DNA of 64,000 nucleotides from an uncultured Halocynthiibacter sp. Its GTDB lineage: Bacteria > Pseudomonadota > Alphaproteobacteria > Rhodobacterales > Rhodobacteraceae. A program made the translations under genes and the position numbers. Under the pieces are notes generated by a model. That model had not been told where the DNA came from and did not search any database. It saw nothing but the letters and a program-made list of their open reading frames with translations. Of this stretch, positions 36,362-46,655 are shown in pieces (the stretch's first letter is position 1; each line of letters starts with the position of its first letter). The DNA lies in contig CANNCD010000001.1 of the NCBI GenBank assembly GCA_947503035.1, positions 620,001-684,000 on the forward strand, read 5' to 3'.

Positions 36362-36961
36362 ATGACCGATACCACTTCTGATCTTCCCGCGCTTCTTGGC
36401 TCACGGATTTGCCACGACCTGATCAGCCCGCTTGGGGCGATTGGCAACGGGATAGAGTTACTTGAAATGTCGGGGGCTGCCAATACCCCTGAATTTCAGC
36501 TGATCAAAGACAGCGTCGAAAACGCCAATGCGCGGATCCGGTATTATCGTGTGGCCTTTGGCGCGGCAGACCGGATTTCACGCATCGGGCGGGCCGAGAT
36601 CGTCGATATCATTGGCGGCACCACGCGCGGCGGGCGGCTTCGGATCGATTGGGACGTGGCGAATGACATTTCGCGCGCCGACGCCAAGGCGGTGTTTCTG
36701 CTCTTGATGTGTGTGGAAACCGCCCTGCCCTTTGGCGGCAATGTGACCGCAACATTGGATGGCGATACATGGTCCATCACCGCGACCGCCGACAAGATGA
36801 AGATCGACCCGAACCATTGGGAGGCCCTGACCGACGCCGAAAAGGCGTTAACGCTTCCGGCGGCGCAGGTGCATTTTTCGCTGGTGGCGCACGCCCTGAC
36901 CGTGGCCGAGCGTACGCTTGATGTTGAATTGGGTCAGGAGCAAATCCGCCTGACCCTGTGA
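36362..36961 (+). CDS. chpT: ChpT-like histidine phosphotransferase of the CtrA pathway
   Basis: ChpT relays phosphate from the hybrid kinase CckA to CtrA and CpdR, controlling cell cycle or, in Rhodobacterales, motility and gene-transfer-agent production. The 199-aa protein has the phospho-accepting histidine in SRICHDLISPLGAIGNGIELL followed by the second helix of the dimerisation hairpin, then a degenerate ATPase-like domain. It lacks intact N and G boxes, as expected for ChpT. Its stop directly abuts the proA stop (convergent, no gap). A CtrA-like site lies upstream. Confidence 0.88.
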   Translation: MTDTTSDLPALLGSRICHDLISPLGAIGNGIELLEMSGAANTPEFQLIKDSVENANARIRYYRVAFGAADRISRIGRAEIVDIIGGTTRGGRLRIDWDVANDISRADAKAVFLLLMCVETALPFGGNVTATLDGDTWSITATADKMKIDPNHWEALTDAEKALTLPAAQVHFSLVAHALTVAERTLDVELGQEQIRLTL

Positions 36962-38212
36962 TTATGGACGCACGGTCCCGTCACCCACAACGATATACTT
37001 AAAGCTGGTAAGCTGTTCCGCACCAACGGGGCCACGGGCATGCATTTTGCCTGTGGCGATCCCGATTTCACCGCCCATCCCAAATTCACCACCGTCGGCA
37101 AACTGGGTTGATGCATTGCGCATGAGGATCGCGCTATCGAGACGTTGGAAGAACCGCGCCGCAACCGCGTCGTCTTCGGTGATGATCGCATCCGTGTGGT
37201 TAGAACTATAGGTGCGGATGTGGTCAATGGCCCCGTCAATGTCATCGACAACCTTGGCTGCGATGATCATATCAAGGTATTCTTTACCAAAATCATCTTC
37301 GGTCGCGACCTTAGAACCGCTCAAGCCTTCTGCACGAACTTCGACTCCCAACTCCATGAGTTTATTGACGATATCCTGACCAAGGGTCGCAGCAACGTCT
37401 TTGTGAACCAATAGACATTCCGCAGATCCACAGATGCCAGTCCGACGGGTCTTGGCATTCACCACGACATTAATCGCCTTTTCCACATCGGCGGCCTTGT
37501 CCACGTAAATGTGGCAAATCCCTTCGAGGTGGGCGAACACAGGCACGCGGGCCTCGCGCTGAACCAACCCGACAAGGCCTTTGCCGCCACGCGGTACGAT
37601 CACATCGATATGTTCGACCATCTTCAACATTTCGGCCACGGCGGCACGGTCACGGGTTGGCACGCGCAACACTGCATCCTCTGGCAGGCCAGCGGCGCGA
37701 AGCCCCTCTTGCAAGCATTCGTGGATCACGCCCGAGCTGTGAAAGCTCTCGGAACCGCCGCGCAAAATCACCGCATTCCCCGCCTTAAGGCACAGCGCAC
37801 CGGCGTCGGCGGTCACATTCGGACGGCTTTCATAGATCACGCCGATGACACCCAAAGGGGTGCGCACGCGGCTGATGTGCAGGCCGCTTTCCATGTCCCA
37901 TTCTTTGATGGTCTCGCCCACAGGATCGGTCTGCGCGGCGATGCTACGAAGTGCATCAACGATGCCTTGGATGCGGGCCTCGTCCAACATCAAACGGTCC
38001 AACATCGCGGCCGAAAGGCCCTTGTCGGTGCCGAACTCCATGTCCTTGGCGTTGGCGTCGATGATGTCTTGGCGACGGGCCCAAACCGTGTCGGCGGCGG
38101 TGTTCAACGCATTGGATTTGTCTTCGGCGCTGGCAAAGGCAAGCGTCGCAGAGGCGGCCTTGGCACGTTTACCGATGTCGGCCATTAGGTCAGTAATATT
38201 TGTCTCAGTCAT
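36962..38212 (-). CDS. proA: Gamma-glutamyl phosphate reductase
   Basis: ProA reduces gamma-glutamyl phosphate to glutamate semialdehyde in proline synthesis. The 416-aa aldehyde-dehydrogenase-fold protein has [28 protein letters not shown] in pieces, [18 protein letters not shown] and the catalytic-cysteine region [19 protein letters not shown]. It is the last gene of an obgE-proB-proA run on minus, 51 nt after proB. Confidence 0.96.
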   Translation of the reverse strand: MTETNITDLMADIGKRAKAASATLAFASAEDKSNALNTAADTVWARRQDIIDANAKDMEFGTDKGLSAAMLDRLMLDEARIQGIVDALRSIAAQTDPVGETIKEWDMESGLHISRVRTPLGVIGVIYESRPNVTADAGALCLKAGNAVILRGGSESFHSSGVIHECLQEGLRAAGLPEDAVLRVPTRDRAAVAEMLKMVEHIDVIVPRGGKGLVGLVQREARVPVFAHLEGICHIYVDKAADVEKAINVVVNAKTRRTGICGSAECLLVHKDVAATLGQDIVNKLMELGVEVRAEGLSGSKVATEDDFGKEYLDMIIAAKVVDDIDGAIDHIRTYSSNHTDAIITEDDAVAARFFQRLDSAILMRNASTQFADGGEFGMGGEIGIATGKMHARGPVGAEQLTSFKYIVVGDGTVRP

Positions 38213-38263
38213 TGTATCGTCCTTTGTCCTGCAAGGCAGGTTTTGGGATGGGATATCAACCGG

Positions 38264-40467
<2,204 letters not shown>

Positions 40468-41004
40468 TCAACGGTTTTGGCGCGATTGCCATGCCGCTTT
40501 GGTTAATATCAGGCGTTGGCAGGGCACGTCTTGGCCCAATGCGCGGCAGGTCTGGGTGATCACGCCGTCATCAACCGCCCCCAGATGGTACAAAACCGAC
40601 GCGGACCGTTCATTGCCGACGAAATAGCCCGACGGCAAATCATCGTCCGTATGGTTGAACCAATAGGTGACCAAGGCGGTCGTCGCCTCCTTCATCAACC
40701 CCTTGCCCCACTGCGCCGGCGCAAGCCAATAGCCAAGCTCTTTGCCAATCCCGACACAGCCAATCAATTCTCCGGTGTCGCGCAGGGTGATCGCAAACCG
40801 CAACGGCGCATCAAGGTTTTCAATGAACCACCGCGCGTCCTCGACCGTATAAGGGTGCGGCATGGTCGTGACCCATTTCGAGATCTCGAGATTGTCGAGA
40901 TGCGCCGCAAGCGCAGGCGCGTCCGCCATGTTAAAGTGGCGCAGCACAAGCCGTTTGGTCGTGATGGTTGTGGGTGGGTCCAGAACCCAAGTCGTGTCTG
41001 TCAT
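40468..41004 (-). CDS. GNAT acetyltransferase, RimJ/RimL type (first of two)
   Basis: The 178-aa protein is of the acetyltransferase_3 type: TTKRLVLRHFNMADAPALAAHL at the N-terminus and the acetyl-CoA region LGYWLAPAQWGKGLMKEATTALVTYWF. It resembles RimJ/RimL N-terminal acetyltransferases of ribosomal proteins but substrates of such paralogues vary. It lies 94 nt downstream of a second GNAT gene, with that gene's terminator in between. Confidence 0.85.
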   Translation of the reverse strand: MTDTTWVLDPPTTITTKRLVLRHFNMADAPALAAHLDNLEISKWVTTMPHPYTVEDARWFIENLDAPLRFAITLRDTGELIGCVGIGKELGYWLAPAQWGKGLMKEATTALVTYWFNHTDDDLPSGYFVGNERSASVLYHLGAVDDGVITQTCRALGQDVPCQRLILTKAAWQSRQNR

Positions 41005-41035
41005 CTTCTCATTCCTATGTGTGTATCGTTCAAAC

Positions 41036-41065
41036 GAAAAATCCCCGCGACGTTAATCGCGGGGA
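41036..41065 (-). terminator. Terminator of the upstream GNAT gene
   Basis: On minus, ATCCCCGCGA and TCGCGGGGAT form a perfect 10-bp stem with a 5-6-nt loop followed by TTTT. It separates the two GNAT genes. Confidence 0.88.
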
Positions 41066-41098
41066 TATAAAACCGTTTTGGTATTTGATATCAGCGAT

Positions 41099-41659
41099 TT
41101 ACGTCATCTTTTTAACGTAGGTCCATGTCGGGACATTGGCATTGCGGGCGACGCAATGGGCCTCGGCGTCGCCAACATATTCAAAGCCCGCATTGGTCAA
41201 CACGCGCCCGGATGCTTCGTTGCCTTGGAACACTTCGGCGAAGATGGTCTTGGATTGATGCGGGTTCGCCGACAAAAGCGCCGCAAGCGCATCCGTTGCC
41301 ACACCCGTGTTCCAAAACGCAGGCGCAACCCAATAACCGATCTGGGATTGACCGCCGGTACGTTCGTCCTCGTCCATATGTTCAAGACCGATAAGCCCCA
41401 TGACCTCGCCCAGCTTGTATTCTGAGCCATCCATAATCCAGATGTCTTCGATCCGGTCATCCGCCATGGCACGTTCGACAAATGCCTCGGCCGTGCCAGG
41501 GGGCAAGGGATGCGGGATCGAACGGGTGTTTTCGGCCACACGTTTATCGCCGGCATACATGCCGATCAGCCCAACATCGGACTTGCGGACCGGACGCAGA
41601 ACAAAACGGTCTGCGGCGATGGTAATTTGTTCGTCTTTAATCAATTCTTCGATCTGCAT
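41099..41659 (-). CDS. GNAT acetyltransferase, RimJ/RimL type (second of two)
   Basis: The 186-aa protein has the same layout as its neighbour: RFVLRPVRKSDVGLIGMYAGDKRVAENT and the acetyl-CoA motif IGYWVAPAFWNTGVATDALAALL. I start at MQIEELIKDEQ because GGAGGA is 5 nt before that ATG. It may be an old tandem duplicate of the 40468-41004 gene, though the two have diverged strongly. The acetylated substrate is unknown. Confidence 0.85.
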   Translation of the reverse strand: MQIEELIKDEQITIAADRFVLRPVRKSDVGLIGMYAGDKRVAENTRSIPHPLPPGTAEAFVERAMADDRIEDIWIMDGSEYKLGEVMGLIGLEHMDEDERTGGQSQIGYWVAPAFWNTGVATDALAALLSANPHQSKTIFAEVFQGNEASGRVLTNAGFEYVGDAEAHCVARNANVPTWTYVKKMT

Positions 41660-41750
41660 GCTATTCCTCCTCCGGAATGCGTTGTGCATGTGCTTATGGA
41701 ACGTAGGAACGCAAACGCGCGCTACAATGGCCTCCCCGCCAAAATTCCAT

Positions 41751-41782
41751 AAAAAAGGGACCGGCGGTTCCGCCGATCCCTC
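41751..41782 (-). terminator. Terminator of the rplU-rpmA operon
   Basis: On minus, AGGGATCGGCGG and CCGCCGGTCCCT form a long stem (one G-T pair) followed by TTTTTT, 25 nt after the rpmA stop. Confidence 0.9.
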
Positions 41783-41807
41783 ATAATTTAAAAACCTTAA
41801 GGACGGC

Positions 41808-42077
41808 TTATTCAGCGGCCTCCGCCACTGGAAGAACCGAAATAAAGGTGCGGCCTTTCAGGCCTTTGTGGAACTTAACGTTACCTTCAGCAACAGCGAA
41901 GATCGTGTGATCTTTGCCCATACCAACGTTCTCACCAGGGTGCACTTTTGTGCCGCGCTGACGGATGATGATGTTGCCTGGGATTACGGCTTCGCCGCCG
42001 AATTTTTTCACGCCAAGACGACGACCAGCTGAGTCGCGACCGTTCCGGGATGAACCACCTGCTTTTTTGTGTGCCAT
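41808..42077 (-). CDS. rpmA: 50S ribosomal protein L27
   Basis: L27 has its N-terminus near the peptidyl-transferase centre. The 89-aa protein begins [20 protein letters not shown] and contains [20 protein letters not shown]. No N-terminal cleavable extension is present. It follows rplU by 11 nt. Confidence 0.98.
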   Translation of the reverse strand: MAHKKAGGSSRNGRDSAGRRLGVKKFGGEAVIPGNIIIRQRGTKVHPGENVGMGKDHTIFAVAEGNVKFHKGLKGRTFISVLPVAEAAE

Positions 42078-42088
42078 TAGGTCTCTCC

Positions 42089-42727
42089 TTAGCCTTTGAT
42101 CAGTTCAGCAGCCTGAGCGATCCAACCTTCACGGTCGATGCGGCCTTTGAATGATAGTTTCTCGTCCATTGCTGCAACGTCTTCAGGAGACCAAGCAGCG
42201 ATTTGAGCGAAAGATGTAACACCAGCTTCGTGAAGCTTCTTCTCAAGAGCAGGACCAACACCGGAAAGTGTCTTAAGGTCGTCTGCGCCAGCAGCCGCAG
42301 GAGCAGCCTTAGCGGCAGCTTTCTTGGCTGGAGCTTTTTTCGCAGCAGGTGCCGCAGCAGCAACAGCAGCACCGGATACAGAACCCGCGCCGATTGCAGC
42401 TTTTACGCCTGATTTGTCTGCGCCAGACGCAAGAACGTCAGTTACACGTACAAGTGTAAGCTGCTGACGGTGGCCTTTGGTACGCTTAGAAGAGTGCTTA
42501 CGACGGCGTTTCACAAAGTGAATAACCTTGTCGCCTTTGATCTGGTCGATCACTTCGGCTTGGACGCCAGCGCCCTCGACGAATGGCGCACCAATGGTGG
42601 AGCCAACCATAAGAATTTCGTTGAACTGGATTGTTTCACCAGCCGCAGCTGCAAGCTTTTCAACACGTAGAACGTCGCCGCTCTGTACTTTGTATTGCTT
42701 GCCACCGGTTTTCAGAACCGCAAACAT
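42089..42727 (-). CDS. rplU: 50S ribosomal protein L21 with C-terminal helix-hairpin-helix extension
   Basis: The first 103 residues are a normal L21 ([47 protein letters not shown] in part). A 110-residue extension follows: an Ala/Lys/Pro-rich linker ([21 protein letters not shown]) and a helix-hairpin-helix-like domain [20 protein letters not shown] ... [13 protein letters not shown]. The tail type is common in Rhodobacterales and could bind nucleic acid. Total 212 aa, twice the E. coli length. The start MFAVLK is canonical. Confidence 0.96.
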   Translation of the reverse strand: MFAVLKTGGKQYKVQSGDVLRVEKLAAAAGETIQFNEILMVGSTIGAPFVEGAGVQAEVIDQIKGDKVIHFVKRRRKHSSKRTKGHRQQLTLVRVTDVLASGADKSGVKAAIGAGSVSGAAVAAAAPAAKKAPAKKAAAKAAPAAAGADDLKTLSGVGPALEKKLHEAGVTSFAQIAAWSPEDVAAMDEKLSFKGRIDREGWIAQAAELIKG

Positions 42728-42919
42728 ATGCATTTTCCTGTCTAATCGCGTTCTTTGGTCCCCTTGCGGGTGTTTCTGCCATCTACGCGGGCGATTGCCC
42801 CTGGCACCTCAAACAGCGTGTCCCATTTGGGACAATATGAAAGAACCCCGCTCGATGGATTTCGGGCAGGGATGCGCGCTTATTCAAGGAAACGGATGGT
42901 TTGTCAAGACAGTTTTGCC

Positions 42920-43738
42920 CTATATTTCCTGCTGTGTCAGCATCATCGCGGTCGCCTGCCCCAGTGCGTGGGAAATATCGTTATACACGGTATCGAACGC
43001 GGTGAACAGCGCACGGTTATAGGCGCGCCCTGCCTCACTTTGGGAAAAGGCGATATAGCTGTCCATGTCGTCGTCGCTTAGCGGGCGATAGGCCATGGTC
43101 GAATAGGCCATCACCCAGTCGATCACATCATTGCGGATGTCGGGTTCTTGGGACCAGACCTCTCCGATCATCTCGGAGGTTGTCATTTCACCCTGAAACG
43201 CGCCGCCGTCCAGCATACCAGTCATAAAGGCCAGACTCGCGTTCAGGCCCCCTTCTACGTTGCTTTCGATCAGGTTGTTGCTGTCCACATAGGCATCGAT
43301 CTTTTCCAGCCATGGGTCCTTGTCGGCCTCAAGCCCGATCCAAACGGCGCGGCTTGCCTCTTCAACAGCTTCATCAACAAATGCCTCGCGGGCAGAGATT
43401 TCCAACGCAAGGATCTGCGCCCCAAGCGGGGTGTCGAAATAGGCAAGCACATCATCCACATGCTCCGCCGGCATCGCGTCATCAAAACGGGCACGGAACG
43501 ACGCCTCGGTCTGGACGGGATCATAGATCGCCCCGACAATACCGGTCCATTCGTCACCGCCCCGCCCCTGCAACAGCTCGGACTGGAGGTCGGCGCCATA
43601 TTCGAGGCCCTCTTGCTGCATCACCTGTACCAAACGTGTCAAATTCACCCGATCAAGCACATCCGACGCCGAGCCCGCACACACAGGCCCCATCATGGCC
43701 GCAACACAGGTCGCCCCGACAGCAATCATTCGCAACAT
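42920..43738 (-). CDS. Secreted DUF2059 domain protein
   Basis: The 272-aa protein has a signal peptide (MLRMIAVGATCVAAMMGPVCAG) and a DUF2059-like helical domain, with the pattern of an N-terminal helix pair (TRLVQVMQQEGLEYG) and a later DDVLAYFDTPLGAQILALE segment, where F-x-T/S-P-x-G is the DUF2059 hallmark. A second similar motif appears near the C-terminus (YIAFSQSEAGRAYNRALF). It is probably periplasmic; no function is known. The start is the second of two close ATGs because AAAGGA is correctly spaced (5 nt) only for that one. Confidence 0.78.
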   Translation of the reverse strand: MLRMIAVGATCVAAMMGPVCAGSASDVLDRVNLTRLVQVMQQEGLEYGADLQSELLQGRGGDEWTGIVGAIYDPVQTEASFRARFDDAMPAEHVDDVLAYFDTPLGAQILALEISAREAFVDEAVEEASRAVWIGLEADKDPWLEKIDAYVDSNNLIESNVEGGLNASLAFMTGMLDGGAFQGEMTTSEMIGEVWSQEPDIRNDVIDWVMAYSTMAYRPLSDDDMDSYIAFSQSEAGRAYNRALFTAFDTVYNDISHALGQATAMMLTQQEI

Positions 43739-43899
43739 AGTCATCCTTTCGTACGTCTTGCGCACAGGCTAGGGAACATTGGTTTACAATAGGATAAGCT
43801 CGTTTCGCGAATTTCCAATGATCAATTGCGCGCATTGGCCATTTCGGCCATCATTTTCCTATTGCACGCGTGTTTTCCAAATTATAGGACATCCCCAAC

Positions 43900-43989
43900 G
43901 GAGAGGTGCCGGAGTGGTCGAACGGGCCGGTTTCGAAAGCCGTTGTGCCTTTACGGGTACCCAGGGTTCGAATCCCTGTCTCTCCGCCA
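43900..43989 (+). tRNA. tRNA-Ser (anticodon CGA)
   Basis: The 90-nt gene folds as a class II (long variable arm) tRNA. Acceptor arms are GGAGAGG and TCTCTCC with discriminator G and encoded CCA. The anticodon loop reads TTCGAAA, giving anticodon CGA for UCG codons. T-arm contains GGTTCGAATCC. Its 3' end touches the IclR-type relic. Confidence 0.95.
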
Positions 43990-43990
43990 C
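43961..43990 (+). repeat. Left arm of a 30-bp inverted repeat formed by two tRNA-Ser genes
   Basis: The T-arm and acceptor 3' end of tRNA-Ser(CGA), plus the base after CCA, match the same part of the opposing tRNA-Ser(GGA) at 48086-48115 with a single mismatch. The two arms point toward each other and enclose the curli locus. Confidence 0.85.
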
Positions 43991-43993
43991 CAT

Positions 43994-44383
43994 ATCATTA
44001 TTGTTGGGTGCATTGGATCGCGCCTTCCGGCGGCCAATACATCGATGGGACGTGTGTTGCTTGCTGCGGAAACCTCCGAGGAAATATCCCGCATTCTTGA
44101 GGCGTCTGATCTTTCTCCGCGGACACATTTTTCGGCCACCGATCCTTCGAAGATTTTGACGTTGATCGAAACGGCACGGACGGATGGATATGCCGTCATT
44201 GATCAAGAGGTCGAAATCGGCCTGCGCTCCATTGCCGTGCCCCTTTTTGACGGGCATGGCCGCGTTGTTGCGGCACTCAATACGGGCATGGCCGCGACCC
44301 ATGAAAACCCTGACACCTTGGTCGATCTATATCTACCAAAGCTCTTAAAGGTCCAAGAAAGCCTTCGGCGTTTGATCCCCTAA
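43994..44383 (+). pseudogene. Relic of an IclR-family transcription regulator (C-terminal part only)
   Basis: The frame right after the tRNA encodes GSRLPAANTSMGRVLLAAE (from about 44015), then TDGYAVIDQEVEIGLRSIAVPLFD and GHGRVVAALNTGMAA, ending at a stop. These are the characteristic motifs of the IclR effector domain as in PcaR/PobR-type regulators. The helix-turn-helix and first half of the effector domain are missing, because the homology stops where the tRNA gene begins. An open frame does run upstream through the tRNA, but that part is not protein-like. It is best read as a truncated gene left by a rearrangement at the tRNA. Confidence 0.75.
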
Positions 44384-44965
44384 CACGCGCTGCGCGGATC
44401 AAATGTTATGCAGGATCCCCAATATCCGTAATGGATCGAAGAAGATCACAGCCAAGATCAAGAGAGCGTGACGTCGTCGCAAGCATCGCGGGCAGTGTCG
44501 GGCTTCGAAAATTTGGATTGGCAATCAACGGGCTTTCCGCGTCCCAAGTCAGTAGAATTAGGCCCAAGATAATCAGTTCCTGCGGTCCCAACTGCGCGCG
44601 CCCCGCCCCGAGTTCTGGGAAATTCTCGGTCAGTCGATCCCGTTCCGAACCGTTTGGCACTGCGAAGACAACACTAGGTCGCAGCCGTTCACTCCCTAAA
44701 ATTGAAATTATATTTCGATCAATATTTAGCCCAAAATTAACTGCTTTTGATTGAAATTTATACAGATTGTTGACCCAAGGTAACATTTGCGTTACTTTTT
44801 AATCATTGCTTCATTTTGATGCAAAGAAGTTTGCTCCTTTTGGTTAGTGAAAGTTGTTAGTGGATGTTTTTGGAACCAACGAGGTTCCGTCATAGTAGTT
44901 TGTTGTTTCAGGGGAGTTTTTGCAAAAATTTGCAGCAGTTATGCAATTAACTCAGGGACAACAAA
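44384..44965. other. 582-nt region upstream of the curlin gene
   Basis: The first 380 nt hold overlapping open frames on both strands (for example 44406-44786 on minus, 126 codons) but none resembles a known protein or has a good ribosome-binding site. The right half, 44690-44965, is strongly AT-rich and is presumably the curlin promoter and 5' leader. It contains GTAAC-6nt-GTTAC followed by TTTTT at about 44780-44801 and a perfect 6-bp hairpin GGAACC/GGTTCC at 44872-44888. Confidence 0.5.
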
Positions 44966-46048
44966 ATGAAAAAACTCTTCCTCGTAAGCACGTCACTTAT
45001 TGCGATGGCAAGCTATGCGCACGCCTCCGATAACGCGGCATACCTTTTCACTTCTGGTGCATCAAACAGCGCGAACATCGCTCAATCCGGTACGTCAAAC
45101 ACTGTTGGGTATGATACCGAAGATTACACATATGATTACTCATATGAGAGTGCCACCTATGGGACCGTCACCTATGGGTCCACCACGACGTACAACATTG
45201 CATCCAGCAGCGCGATGCAGGTGGGCGAAGGAAACTCCGCATATGTGTACCAGTCAGGCAGCTCAAACTCTGTGCAATTCCAACAGGGTAACGCGCAAGA
45301 CTATGACTACACCGACTATGCAACGTATGAATACTACCCAGAGTATGACTACACGAGCGATTACAGCTATGCTTACGAAGAGGTCGCTAACTATAACACG
45401 TTGAACGTCAACCAATATGGTGACTACAACTCTGCGAATTCTTACCAGACCGGCGACTACAACGCGGCGTATTTGACCCAAAGTGGTAACGGCAACAACG
45501 GCCAAATCTATCAGTACGATGATTCAGCGTCGGCGACGGGTTCGCAAATGGGCAACAGCAACTACGGCTATGTCTACCAGTACGACTACGACGGTACGTC
45601 TGATGTCTCTGTGGCCTCATTTACGCAAAGCGGTGACTACAACAACATCAACATTAATCAGTATGATTACGGCTATTATTACTATGGCGGTAACTCAGAT
45701 GGGCCAAAAACGGCGACATCTACCCAAACTGGTATGAGCAACTATGGTTCGATCAACCAATACGAAGGCGGCACAGCCACGCTCGCGCAGAACGGCAACT
45801 ACAACAACGGCTACATCTCTCAGGGCGACTATTACTATGGCAGCACTGAAGAAAACAATGTTGCAAGCCTGACACAAACCGGCGACAGCAACAACGCCAA
45901 CATCTATCAGTACGGTGGCAATACGTCTGCGACAGTGGCCCAAACGGGTGACTACAACTCCGCTTACGTTAACCAATCCGGTGCAGGCAACACGGTTGAC
46001 ATCGCAATGCTTGGCGATAGCAACTATGCCTCTATTTCTCAGTACTAA
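44966..46048 (+). CDS. Tyrosine-rich curlin-repeat protein (CsgA-like amyloid subunit)
   Basis: The 360-aa exported protein should be the fibre subunit of a curli-type amyloid. A signal peptide (MKKLFLVSTSLIAMASYAHA) is followed by about a dozen imperfect curlin repeats of the form A-x3-Q-x-G-x2-N-x3-I/V-x-Q, such as LTQTGDSNNANIYQYG and VAQTGDYNSAYVNQSG. Between repeats lie unusual Tyr/Asp-rich inserts at about residues 48-75 (DYTYDYSYESATYG) and 110-140 (YEYYPEYDYTSDYSYAYEE). Tyr makes up around 15% of residues; Cys and Trp are absent. The C-terminus SISQY is the last repeat. csgF and csgG follow, beyond a terminator. E. coli CsgA has only five regular repeats, so homology is by motif, not full length. 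Confidence 0.85.
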   Translation: MKKLFLVSTSLIAMASYAHASDNAAYLFTSGASNSANIAQSGTSNTVGYDTEDYTYDYSYESATYGTVTYGSTTTYNIASSSAMQVGEGNSAYVYQSGSSNSVQFQQGNAQDYDYTDYATYEYYPEYDYTSDYSYAYEEVANYNTLNVNQYGDYNSANSYQTGDYNAAYLTQSGNGNNGQIYQYDDSASATGSQMGNSNYGYVYQYDYDGTSDVSVASFTQSGDYNNININQYDYGYYYYGGNSDGPKTATSTQTGMSNYGSINQYEGGTATLAQNGNYNNGYISQGDYYYGSTEENNVASLTQTGDSNNANIYQYGGNTSATVAQTGDYNSAYVNQSGAGNTVDIAMLGDSNYASISQY

Positions 46049-46067
46049 TTGAGTTGATTGCATACAG

Positions 46068-46094
46068 AAGGGGCGGCGCAAGTTGCCCCTTTTT
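46068..46094 (+). terminator. Terminator between the curlin gene and csgF
   Basis: AAGGGGC and GCCCCTT form a 7-bp stem with a 10-nt loop running into TTTTT, 20 nt after the curlin stop. If partly read through, it would give far more subunit mRNA than csgFG mRNA. Confidence 0.75.
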
Positions 46095-46258
46095 ACGATC
46101 CCATAGCACCGCCATGACGCTCATCGGCATCGCTCTGGTCTAGATCAGGCAAGGTCCTGATATGATATCGACAATGAATTCAACGTCTGCACAGTCGAGA
46201 TGTGCGTCATACGTTGCAAAAATGGCGGGAAAACCCGTCTCGTGCAGGGAACAAAGAC

Positions 46259-46654
46259 ATGGTAGCACTTCAGAAACTCGTGGTAGGCGCAGCACTTTTA
46301 TGCCCCACATTGGCGCTGGCCTCGGACCAAACGTTTGATTTCAACATTCCGTCATTTGGAGGGAATGGAGCGACCTCGTCCTATTATGTGGCCCTTCTTG
46401 AAAGCCAAAAACGTCCACAAGAATCCAGAGAGACCTTGTCGACCTTGGACTCGTTTACGGCTGACCTAGAACGTCGACTGCTCTCATCGCTTTCAACCGA
46501 AATTGTGAACGAAATTTTTGGGCCAGACGCCTCTTCTGCGGGATCATTCACCGTTGGTGGTTTGGACGTCGTTTTCGAGACCATCGATGGCAACGTTGTT
46601 GTGACATTAACCGACGGCGTGTCTGTCACCGAAATCACCGTTCCTGGGCTGTAG
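46259..46654 (+). CDS. csgF: CsgF-like curli assembly protein
   Basis: CsgF works at the cell surface with CsgG and couples subunit export to nucleation. The 131-aa protein has a signal peptide ending ALA, then the mature N-terminus SDQTFDFNIPSFGGNGATSSYYVALLESQ. This matches the CsgF pattern F-x-F-x-N-P-x-F-G-G-N of the segment that plugs the CsgG pore. The rest ends with a beta-rich TLTDGVSVTEITVPGL like the I-x-V-x-G-L end of E. coli CsgF. An upstream in-frame Met (46202) is less likely. It lies 1 nt before csgG. Confidence 0.88.
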   Translation: MVALQKLVVGAALLCPTLALASDQTFDFNIPSFGGNGATSSYYVALLESQKRPQESRETLSTLDSFTADLERRLLSSLSTEIVNEIFGPDASSAGSFTVGGLDVVFETIDGNVVVTLTDGVSVTEITVPGL

Positions 46655-46655
46655 C

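Noticed and set aside
43826-44044. Open frame reading through tRNA-Ser(CGA) into the IclR-like segment
   Set aside because: The first part is tRNA sequence and its leader, without protein character; only the part after the tRNA shows IclR homology, so I call a relic rather than an intact gene.
44406-44786. 126-codon minus-strand frame upstream of the curlin gene, considered as a csg regulator
   Set aside because: It has no helix-turn-helix, no CsgD or CsgH resemblance and no clear ribosome-binding site.
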